Assembly (NCBI GenBank): GCA_900772445.1
Contig: CAAHEL010000017.1
Coordinates: 1-7,393 of the forward strand
Source: Bacilli bacterium
GTDB taxonomy: Bacteria; Bacillota_I; Bacilli_A; RF39; UBA660
Direction of reading: 5' to 3'
Length of the DNA: 7,393 nt
This document shows, piece after piece, positions 1 through 6,229 of this stretch (position 1 is the stretch's first letter; each line of letters begins with the position of its first letter). The position numbers and the translations under genes were made by a program. The notes below the pieces were generated by a model that was given only the letters and a program-made list of their open reading frames with translations, was not told the origin of the DNA and did not search any database.

Positions 1-1755
1 GAACTATTATCTAATAAAATTGCTGCTGGTGAAGTAGTAGAAAGATGTGTATCAATAGTTAAAGAATTAGTAGAAAATGCTATTGATGCAGGTAGTAGTG
101 AAATAAAAATAGAATTAAAAGAAGCAGGACTTAGGGAAATTAAAGTTACTGATAATGGTTGTGGTATGGATAAGTCTGATGCTCTTCTTGCTTTTCAAAG
201 ACACGCCACTAGTAAACTATATACAGATGATGATTTATTTAATATAAGATCACTTGGTTTTAGAGGTGAAGCATTACCTTCGATTGCTTCTGTATCTGAA
301 GTTATTCTTAAAACTTGTCAAGAAGATACTGGTGTGTTAGTTCATATTAAAGGTGGTAAAATAGTAGAAAATACTTTCTGTGAAGCAAGAAAAGGAACTA
401 GTATTACCGTTAGTAATTTATTTTATAATACCCCTGCTAGACTTAAACATTTATCTAGTATTAATGCAGAACTTGCTAATGTTATAGATTATGTTAATAA
501 GATGGCTCTTTCTTATGCTAATATTAAATTTATATTACTAAATGACGAAAGAGAATTATTAAATACTGATGGAAGTGGTAATTTATTAAAAGTTATTAGA
601 AATATATATGGAATTGATGTTACTAAAAAAATGATAGAGATATCTTCTTCGAATGATGATTATGAAATATATGGTTACATTTCATTACCTGAAGTAAATA
701 GATCTAGTAGAAATTATATGACTACTTTAGTTAATGGAAGAGTTATTAGAAATAGTATTTTAAATAAAGTTATAAATGATAGTTATTCTAATTATAAAGA
801 AGATACTAGATATCCAATTGTAGTAATAGAAATAACTACTGATCCAGCATTAATTGATGTTAATATACATCCTTCAAAAATGGATATTAAATTTAGTAAT
901 TTTGAAGATTTAAAAGAATTAATTAGAACTACAATTATTAGTGCAATTAAAAATAAATTATTAATACCAAAAATAGAAGTAAAAAAAGAAGAAAGAGAAG
1001 TTAATTATGAAAATTTAACTTTAAATCTTGAAAGAACTGATAGTAGTGTTAATGAGAGTGTAGTAGATACTGAATATAAAAACAGATTAACTGATTTAGT
1101 TAATTTTAACTATGATAGTAACAATGAAGTAATCGAAGAATATATCGAAGAAGTTCCTGAAGAAAATAACAAACTACCTGAATTGTATCCAGTTGGATTA
1201 GCACTTGGTACTTATATTGTTTGTCAAAATGAAACAGGTGTTTACTTAATAGATCAACACGCTGCTGCCGAAAGAGTTAATTATGAAAAAATGAGTTATT
1301 TATTATCTCATCCTAATGAAAATACTATTAGTTCTTTAATACCTTTTGTAATTGAATTACCTCAAAATGACTATTTAATTTTAAAACAAAATTTTAATAT
1401 ATTAGATAATTTAAGAATAGGTTATGAAGAATTTGGAAGTAATAGTTTAAGAATTATTTCTCATCCAACTTGGTTTCCTACTGGTAGAGAAGTAGAGTGT
1501 ATGAATAAAATCATTGAATTAATATTAAACAAAGAAAAAGATTTTAGTTTAGAAAAATTCAACGATAACTTGGCAAAAATGGTTAGTTGTAAGATGAGTG
1601 TTAAAGGTAATACTAATATTAGTAATGATACAATGGAAAGTATTATCAATAATTTAAGAAAATGTAATAATCCCTTTAATTGTCCTCACGGAAGACCTAC
1701 AATAATTCATTTTACTACTTATGAGTTAGAAAGAATGTTTAAAAGAAGTATATAA
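1..1755 (+). CDS. mutL: DNA mismatch repair protein MutL (5'-truncated by window edge)
   Basis: MutL is the GHKL-ATPase matchmaker of mismatch repair that couples MutS recognition to strand incision. The frame is open from base 1, and the first visible residues (ELLSNKIAAGEVVER) match family position about 10, so only some ten codons lie outside. Window residues: ATPase motif I KELVENAIDAG at 21-31, DNGCGMD at 51-57, GFRGEAL at 86-92, then the transducer motif DVNIHPSKMD. After an acidic linker comes the C-terminal endonuclease domain with DQHAAAERVNYE (418-429), SCK (529-531) and CPHGRPT (561-567). These metal-site motifs mark the nicking MutL type found in bacteria without MutH. The usually conserved proline of the ERPxS motif is Cys16 here. 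The gene ends in TAA and is about 584 residues in the window, normal for the family. No terminator is evident after it, and miaA, a frequent partner, does not follow. Confidence 0.97.
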   Translation, partial: ELLSNKIAAGEVVERCVSIVKELVENAIDAGSSEIKIELKEAGLREIKVTDNGCGMDKSDALLAFQRHATSKLYTDDDLFNIRSLGFRGEALPSIASVSEVILKTCQEDTGVLVHIKGGKIVENTFCEARKGTSITVSNLFYNTPARLKHLSSINAELANVIDYVNKMALSYANIKFILLNDERELLNTDGSGNLLKVIRNIYGIDVTKKMIEISSSNDDYEIYGYISLPEVNRSSRNYMTTLVNGRVIRNSILNKVINDSYSNYKEDTRYPIVVIEITTDPALIDVNIHPSKMDIKFSNFEDLKELIRTTIISAIKNKLLIPKIEVKKEEREVNYENLTLNLERTDSSVNESVVDTEYKNRLTDLVNFNYDSNNEVIEEYIEEVPEENNKLPELYPVGLALGTYIVCQNETGVYLIDQHAAAERVNYEKMSYLLSHPNENTISSLIPFVIELPQNDYLILKQNFNILDNLRIGYEEFGSNSLRIISHPTWFPTGREVECMNKIIELILNKEKDFSLEKFNDNLAKMVSCKMSVKGNTNISNDTMESIINNLRKCNNPFNCPHGRPTIIHFTTYELERMFKRSI

Positions 1756-1800
1756 ATGTTATTATATATAGTAAATAAAAGTAGTTAATATCATAATTAA

Positions 1801-2059
1801 ATGGATGTTACTATGAGTATTGATATGAATTTTTATGAAAACCTTAACAATAACAGAATTGTTATAAGTAATAAACGCAATAAATATTATCAAGATTATT
1901 CGAGTGTTCCAGATGATGCTATTATTAAATATGGAAAAGACTGGGATGAATTTTGTGAAAAAAAATTTTCTAGAATATCAAGAAAAAATAATTGAACTAA
2001 AACAAATTTTTAGGAAATGTAATTTATCTCCAATAGAAAAAGAAGCAAAATATTTGTAA
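1801..2059 (+). pseudogene. Frameshifted small gene or gene remnant, function unknown
   Basis: From ATG 1801 a frame runs 64 codons to a TGA at 1993-1995, but the coding look continues in another frame. If one A is removed from the run of eight A at 1958-1965, the reading becomes CEKNFLEYQEKIIELKQIF and continues through SPIEKEAKYL to a TAA at 2057-2059, giving 85 residues. The repaired protein is hydrophilic, with a charged, probably helical C-terminal half (KYGKDWDEFC onward), and has no signal peptide or membrane segment. No ribosome binding site precedes 1801, and a stop codon lies immediately upstream in frame, so this could be the tail of a larger lost gene. I do not recognise the family. 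Alternatives are a sequencing error in the A run, or a live gene using polymerase slippage there. Confidence 0.5.
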
Positions 2060-2215
2060 TTTTAAATCTAAAAACTTTGGTTTTAAAAATAATATAAAAT
2101 CAGTACCACTATATGCTATCTTTTGTATAAATAAAAATAGTTTAGATTTTGATAACTAAAACTTAATATTATGTCGAATACCATATAATTGGCATTTGAT
2201 TTTATTTTTATAATA

Positions 2216-2244
2216 TAGACGCTTAAAAAAAGTTATGCTATAAT
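2216..2244 (+). promoter_or_regulatory. Promoter of the Nudix gene
   Basis: The -10 is a perfect TATAAT at 2239-2244 with an extended -10 TG at 2236-2237. A -35-like TAGACG (2216-2221, 4 of 6 to consensus) sits exactly 17 bases upstream. Transcription would start near 2251, only about a dozen bases before the ATG, leaving a short leader that carries just the AGAGG ribosome binding site (2251-2255). Confidence 0.7.
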
Positions 2245-2262
2245 TATATCAGAGGTATAACA

Positions 2263-2670
2263 ATGAAAAAATATAATGTAATCGTAGTATTTGATAAAAA
2301 TTTAGAAAAAGCATTAATGTGTAAAAGAACTAAAGAACCATATCAAGGAATGTATAATTTAGTCGGAGGAAAAATAGAAAAAGAAAACGATGGATTAAAT
2401 GAAGCATATAGAGAATTACAAGAAGAAACTAATATTACTAATAACGATATTTCTTTAGTCCATTTTATGAATATTGAGTATATTACTTTTGATAAATTAA
2501 TCGAAGTTTATTATGGAATTTTAAATAAAGATGTTAACCTAATCGAAGAAGTAAATAAATTAGAATGGGTTAGTATTAACGATAATTTCTTTGATATGAA
2601 TAAATATGCTGGTGAAGGTAATATAGGACATATAATCGAAGAAATTAAAATAAGTTTAAATAATAAGTAA
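2263..2670 (+). CDS. Nudix hydrolase (MutT-like)
   Basis: Nudix enzymes are metal-dependent cytosolic hydrolases of nucleoside diphosphates linked to another group; the substrate cannot be told from the sequence. The 135-residue length is typical of a single-domain member. The Nudix box lies at residues 36-58 (GKIEKEND...REL.EETNI): the catalytic helix R50-E51-L52-x-E54-E55 is complete, but the consensus Glu at box position 7 is Asn42 (a Glu sits one residue earlier) and the consensus Gly at position 22 is Asn57. A GMYNLVGG strand precedes the box, and the C-terminus has YAGEGNIGHIIEEI, a pattern common in this family. The start is supported by AGAGG at 2251-2255 and a well-placed promoter. 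It lies just upstream of the broken ASCH-kinase gene but is separated from it by a weak terminator. The enzyme should be active unless Asn42 matters; a sanitising MutT-like role is only a guess. Confidence 0.9.
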   Translation: MKKYNVIVVFDKNLEKALMCKRTKEPYQGMYNLVGGKIEKENDGLNEAYRELQEETNITNNDISLVHFMNIEYITFDKLIEVYYGILNKDVNLIEEVNKLEWVSINDNFFDMNKYAGEGNIGHIIEEIKISLNNK

Positions 2671-2672
2671 TT

Positions 2673-2697
2673 ACACATATTTTATCTATGTGTTTTT
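2673..2697 (+). terminator. Weak intrinsic terminator after the Nudix gene
   Basis: ACACATA (2673-2679) and TATGTGT (2687-2693) form a 7-bp stem with a 7-base loop, followed by a five-T run (2693-2697). It begins two bases after the Nudix stop codon. The stem is AT-rich, so read-through into the following ASCH-kinase gene is plausible; no separate promoter is visible before that gene. Confidence 0.55.
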
Positions 2698-2720
2698 GGC
2701 TATTAAAGGTGGTAATATTT

Positions 2721-3999
2721 ATGAATAATGAATTAAATACTTGGCATTTTGATACTAATAACGATAAATTAGTAGAATTAGTATTAACAGGAAAAAAAAC
2801 AGCAACAACCTATTTATATAACGGAAATAATGTACCAAGTGTTCTAAAAGAAGCAATATTAATTTTGATAATGAAAAAAAGGCCTGTATAACTAAAACAG
2901 CAAAGGTAATAATAACAGAGTTTAAAAATATAAATGAAGAATTATCTATTCTTGAAGGAGAAGGCACTTTTTAGAATGAAAAAATAACCATCTTAAACTT
3001 TTTAAAAGCATAAACCATAACTTTAACGAAAATACCAAAGTAATATTTGAAATATTCGAAGTAACAGAAAACCTAATCGAACAACGTTTACAACTTGCCA
3101 AGAAAATAGCACAAGTTAATAAAGATATATGTGGTGATATAAAAACTATCAAAGAAATTAATGCTGGATTTAATAATAGTATTTTTTGTATAAATAATAA
3201 ATTTATAGTAAAAGTCTGTGGAAATATAAATAAAGAAAACTTATTTGATACTGAAGTTAATTTTTATGATACTAATCAAAATAATAAAAACATTCCCATT
3301 TTGTATAGATACGATAAATCAAAAAAAGATGTACCTTACGTTTATGAAATTATAGAAAAAAGTCGAAGGAAAACCAGTTTATTATTCTTTTTATAAAATG
3401 AATGAAACACAAAAAGAAGAATTAATTAAAAAACTAATGTCAGTATTAAAAGAAATTCACTCTAAAGAATACCTATCTTATGATTGGTCTATGTATATCA
3501 AAGAAAAAGTTTTATCTAATTTTAATAAAACTATCTATATGTTTAACGAAGAAGAAAAAAATATCATTTTAAAATCTCTAGAAAAGTATGATGAAATATT
3601 ATCTAATAATAGATTTTGCTTAATTCATAATGATTTACACTTTGATAATATATTACTAGATGCTGAAGGTAATATAAAATTAATTGATTTCAATGATGTA
3701 TTAGTAGCACCATTTGATTTTGATTTAAGACTATTATATATGAGTGTATCTTTACCTTGGAAGTGAGCTAATATCGAAATGGATCTATTACAAAAACCTA
3801 AAGATTATAAATACTTATTTTAATATGTAAAAAATATTATCCATACCTTAATAGTATTAAATATCTAGAAGAAAGAATGTTATTATATTTTGTTTTAGAA
3901 GACATTAGTTCATTACCAAAATTTAGAAAAACTGAAGATAAAGATAGAATAGTAGTTAATAGTAAAAAAATATTAGATAATTTTGTTAAAAATAGTTAA
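2721..3999 (+). pseudogene. Broken ASCH domain / aminoglycoside-phosphotransferase-like kinase fusion
   Basis: ATG 2721 has an excellent AAAGGTGG (2705-2712). The N-terminus (NTWHFDTNNDKL, ELVLTGKKTATTYLY) and the later LEGEG and KVIFEIFEVTENL are ASCH-domain hallmarks (PUA-like fold, RNA- or nucleotide-binding). The frame then runs without a stop or a new start into a kinase: an N-lobe with FIVKVCG, catalytic HNDLHFDN (3626-3649) and metal-binding IDF (Asp at 3686). Visible lesions: a -1 shift near 2856-2866, loss of a T in 2968-2972, TGA 2977-2979 where Trp is expected, an extra A in 3356-3361, TGA 3764-3766 (PWK-stop-ANIEMD), TAA 3821-3823, and loss of an A in 3829-3834. Repair gives about 426 residues ending at TAA 3997-3999. 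Domain calls are firm and the fusion is probable; the kinase substrate is unknown. Several indels lie in homopolymers and could be sequencing errors, but the three stops are harder to explain that way. Confidence 0.85.
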
Positions 4000-4013
4000 A
4001 GAATATTTGTCAT

Positions 4014-4025
4014 TTATGCTATAAT
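4014..4025 (+). promoter_or_regulatory. Extended -10 promoter of the hydrolase/lipoprotein operon
   Basis: TATAAT at 4020-4025 is preceded by TG at 4017-4018. The 12 bases 4014-4025 are identical to those at the Nudix promoter (2233-2244). The -35 is poor (TTAAAG at 3996-4001, spacer 18), as is common for extended -10 promoters. Transcription would start near 4032, giving a leader of about 75 bases before ATG 4108. Confidence 0.65.
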
Positions 4026-4107
4026 ATATATAACAAAAGATAAACAATACTAAAACATTAGCTTATGGTAAATGTGCAATTTTCATTTTTATATAAAGAG
4101 GGAAATT

Positions 4108-4257
4108 ATGAATTTAATTTTTAGTATTATGGGCTTAGTTGGAGTATTATTTAGAAAAATTAATCCTGATAAATTTCAAGATTTACCTGGTATTATAATG
4201 CCAAGTTTAGGTTTAACAATGACTGGTTTAATTGGTATTGTAGCATATTTTTTATAA
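4108..4257 (+). CDS. Small membrane protein, 49 residues, unknown function
   Basis: I do not recognise this protein. The start at 4108 is chosen over the in-frame ATG at 4072 because a strong AAAGAGGG (4095-4102) sits five bases before it, and the upstream extension adds only polar residues ahead of a natural membrane start. Residues 1-15 (MNLIFSIMGLVGVLF) and about 28-49 (GIIMPSLGL to IVAYFL) are hydrophobic and joined by a short polar loop, RKINPDKFQDLP. This suggests a helical hairpin with the charged loop on one side of the membrane. It is followed by four consecutive in-frame TAA codons (4255-4266), and the next gene starts 60 bases downstream with no terminator between, so it probably heads the operon with the hydrolase and the lipoprotein. 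A link to the hydrolase is inferred from position only. Confidence 0.65.
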   Translation: MNLIFSIMGLVGVLFRKINPDKFQDLPGIIMPSLGLTMTGLIGIVAYFL

Positions 4258-4317
4258 TAATAATAATTATATGATCAAAATTAATGATTCGTATTTTGTA
4301 GAATAAGAGGTGATAAA

Positions 4318-5340
4318 ATGTTTACAATAATTGATTATTTAAAGTTTTATAGTAATACATCACTTGATGATGTTAAATGGAATGATTTAGATAATTTAAT
4401 GTGTGCTATCTTGGCTTATTTATCAGTTCCATCATTTAATGAAGGAAAAAGTTTAAAAGATTTATATGAATACGTTATTTCCTTTAAATTAGAAACATCT
4501 AGTTTTATGGCACCAAAAGCAATGGAAGTTTTAAATATAATAAAGGATAGTAAAAGATATGATAAAATTATAATTTCTAATTTTAATAATATCAAAAACG
4601 AAGAAGTTCAATTTGGAGCTTGTGTTATTAAAACTAAAAAGGAAAAAATAATAAGTTTCAAAGGAACAGATGGTTCATTTATTGGTTGGCTTGAAAATCT
4701 TAGACTTGCCTATGAATATCCAACTTATACCCAAAAATTAGCAATAGATTATCTAAAAAACAACATTTCTTTTTTAGACAAAAATATTTATGTCGTTGGG
4801 CACTCAAAGGGTGGTAATTTAGCAATGACAAGTGTTATGGAACTAACAGATTCAAATTTTAATAAAATTAAGAAAGTGTATAATTTTGATGGACCTGGAT
4901 TTAAAAGAAATGAATATGAAAGTAATAAATTTAAAAAATTAAGTGTGAAACTCTTAAATATAATTCCTACAGGTTCTGTCATAGGTACTATTCTTTATAA
5001 CGATAATTATAAAGTAGTCTTAAGTAATGAAATTGCCCTAGAAGAACATTATCCTACTTCTTGGAAAGTATTTGGACAATATTTTATAGGTGGTAAACTT
5101 TCAAATATAAGTAAACAATTTCATAAAAATACTTCAGAAGGGCTTGAATCTCTTGATGAAGAAAAGTTAAAGGAAACAATAGAAACAAGTTTTAAAAGTT
5201 TTGAAAAAGAGTATTCAAGTGATTTTAAATTAAAATTTGAAGATATTAAAAATTTTTATACCAATATGAAAAATGTTGACCCAGAAATAAGAGAATATAT
5301 TGATGTAATAATAGAAGAATTAATGAAATACAATTGGTAG
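4318..5340 (+). CDS. Mbeg1-like (DUF2974) alpha/beta hydrolase, putative lipase/esterase
   Basis: The 340-residue length and motif order match the Mbeg1-like/DUF2974 family of predicted serine hydrolases common in gut Firmicutes. Residues 112-128 hold the FKGTDGSFIGWLENL element. The nucleophile elbow is VVGHSKGGNLA with Ser163, the acid candidate is Asp191 in YNFDGPGF, and the base candidate is His244 in EEHYPTSW, giving a complete triad in the expected order. The N-terminal region (SLDDVKWNDLDNLMCAILAYL) is the family's typical opening. No signal peptide or membrane segment is seen, so it should be cytosolic; substrates of this family are largely uncharacterised. The start is fixed by AGAGGTGA at 4306-4313. 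It lies between a small membrane protein and a lipoprotein in the same direction with short gaps, suggesting one transcript. The family call is strong; actual lipase activity is inferred. Confidence 0.88.
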   Translation: MFTIIDYLKFYSNTSLDDVKWNDLDNLMCAILAYLSVPSFNEGKSLKDLYEYVISFKLETSSFMAPKAMEVLNIIKDSKRYDKIIISNFNNIKNEEVQFGACVIKTKKEKIISFKGTDGSFIGWLENLRLAYEYPTYTQKLAIDYLKNNISFLDKNIYVVGHSKGGNLAMTSVMELTDSNFNKIKKVYNFDGPGFKRNEYESNKFKKLSVKLLNIIPTGSVIGTILYNDNYKVVLSNEIALEEHYPTSWKVFGQYFIGGKLSNISKQFHKNTSEGLESLDEEKLKETIETSFKSFEKEYSSDFKLKFEDIKNFYTNMKNVDPEIREYIDVIIEELMKYNW

Positions 5341-5398
5341 TTATATTTATCAAAAAAAAGATAGATAATAAAAAATAGTAATTAAAAGGAGATGAGTT

Positions 5399-5959
5399 AT
5401 GAAAAAGAAAATTTTAACTATTTTAGTATGCGGGGTTATGGTTTTAAGTTTGACTGGTTGTGGTAAATCTAGTGTAGAAGACACTAAAAAAGAATTGCAA
5501 GAAAGTCAAGAAAAATATGGTTTTGTTGAAAAAGAAACAGTTGATGTTTTAGTAGCAAAATTTAATACAGAAGTAGTAGATAATAGTTCATTAAATCCAG
5601 CCTCAACTGATTACTTAACAGAAAGTGATAATCAATATTGGTATGGGTTAATCGAAGGAATTTATTTAGTAGTTGTTCCAGAAAAGTATACTGGAGATAA
5701 AGAAACCGAAATAGTAAATTATACACTTTTATATGTAGAAAAAACTAGTAAATATGAAACTGATGCTAGTTCTTATATTAAATATTTAATTAAAGCAAAT
5801 AATAATGATATTACTGATGCAGAAATTAATACCTTACTAGAAGACGTCAAATTAAAATCTAATTCTGGTAAAACAGCAAATAATGGAAAGGGTATTTCAA
5901 TTGGTTATACAGAAAATGATGATGTATATCAATATCAAGTTTTAAGATTATATAAATAA
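5399..5959 (+). CDS. Predicted lipoprotein of unknown function
   Basis: The 186-residue protein starts with a lipoprotein signal peptide: lysines 2-4, a hydrophobic core (ILTILVCGVMVLSL), and lipobox LTGC with Cys21 as the lipidation site. The mature protein should be anchored to the outer face of the membrane. After a short charged, probably helical stretch (SSVEDTKKELQESQEKYG), the domain from about residue 40 is rich in aromatics and beta-prone residues (QYWYGLIEGIYLVVVPEKYTG, and YQYQVLRLYK at the end). I recognise no named domain. The start is secure: AAAGGAG at 5385-5391, seven bases before ATG. It follows the hydrolase gene by 58 bases with no evident terminator between, so it is probably the last gene of that operon. 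Only an all-AT inverted repeat (5960-5966 with 5984-5990) follows, with no clear termination signal. Confidence 0.85.
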   Translation: MKKKILTILVCGVMVLSLTGCGKSSVEDTKKELQESQEKYGFVEKETVDVLVAKFNTEVVDNSSLNPASTDYLTESDNQYWYGLIEGIYLVVVPEKYTGDKETEIVNYTLLYVEKTSKYETDASSYIKYLIKANNNDITDAEINTLLEDVKLKSNSGKTANNGKGISIGYTENDDVYQYQVLRLYK

Positions 5960-6063
5960 TTAAATTGGTGATACTAAATAGTTAATTTAAAAGATGTAGT
6001 TTATTATTAGAATGTTTGTTTTTCTAAAAATTCACGATTATAGAATTTTAAATAAAAAAAGTA

Positions 6064-6092
6064 TTGATTGTAAGATAAAAAAATGATAGAAT
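6064..6092 (+). promoter_or_regulatory. Promoter of the nuclease leader transcript
   Basis: TTGATT (6064-6069) and TAGAAT (6087-6092) are separated by exactly 17 bases, with an extended -10 TG at 6084-6085. Transcription would begin around 6099, so the message starts immediately before the foldable leader at 6110. Between the lipoprotein stop (5959) and this promoter I see only AT-rich sequence with weak repeats such as AAAATTC (6027-6033) and GAATTTT (6043-6049). Confidence 0.7.
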
Positions 6093-6109
6093 TAAGTTGT
6101 ATTAAGTGA

Positions 6110-6166
6110 CTTGTCTTTAAGCTAATACCTTAAAATTTATGTCGATAATTTATATTTTTAGACAAG
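6110..6166 (+). promoter_or_regulatory. Structured leader RNA, candidate attenuator or unassigned riboswitch-like element
   Basis: CTTGTCT (6110-6116) pairs perfectly with AGACAAG (6160-6166), closing a domain of 57 bases. Inside are two small hairpins: TTAAG (6117-6121) with CTTAA (6129-6133), and TTAT (6137-6140) with ATAA (6145-6148) around a GTCG loop. Together these make a possible three-way junction. It lies between a good promoter and an intrinsic terminator that precedes the nuclease ribosome binding site, the usual layout of transcription attenuation. TACCTT (6126-6131) could alternatively pair with AGGGTA (6200-6205) in the terminator's 3' arm, a weak antiterminator candidate. I cannot match it to any known riboswitch class, and T-box motifs are absent. 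The inner helices are short and AT-rich, so the fold is tentative. Confidence 0.45.
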
Positions 6167-6182
6167 GAAAATATATCTATTC

Positions 6183-6216
6183 GAGGATGCCTTTGATAAA
6201 GGGTATCCTCTTTTTT
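6183..6216 (+). terminator. Strong intrinsic terminator directly upstream of the nuclease gene
   Basis: GAGGATGCCTTT (6183-6194) and AAGGGTATCCTC (6199-6210) form a 12-bp stem (two G-U pairs) with a GATA loop, followed by six T (6211-6216). The next base begins the AGGAGG of the nuclease gene (6217-6222), so there is no room for another promoter. The nuclease message must come from read-through, either constitutive leakage or regulated antitermination. The transcript ending here would be about 118 nt. Confidence 0.88.
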
Positions 6217-6229
6217 AGGAGGAAATATT

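Noticed and set aside
1461..1649. Minus-strand open frame inside mutL
   Set aside because: It lies opposite conserved MutL endonuclease-domain codons and has no recognisable content; an antisense artefact of AT-rich coding.
2755..3152. Two minus-strand open frames opposite the ASCH part of the broken gene
   Set aside because: Low-complexity Leu/Ile-rich translations with no ribosome binding site, while the plus strand shows clear ASCH motifs.
4072..4107. Upstream ATG for the small membrane protein
   Set aside because: No ribosome binding site precedes 4072, while AAAGAGGG precedes 4108 and the shorter form starts directly with the hydrophobic helix.
4788..4982. Minus-strand open frame inside the hydrolase gene
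   Set aside because: Opposite the GHSKGG and FDGPGF catalytic region; an artefact.
5960..5990. Inverted repeat TTAAATT/AATTTAA after the lipoprotein gene as a terminator
   Set aside because: The stem is entirely A-T with a 17-base loop and no T run.
6099..6216. T-box leader before the nuclease
   Set aside because: The conserved T-box sequence and specifier-loop architecture are absent, and the leader is too short.
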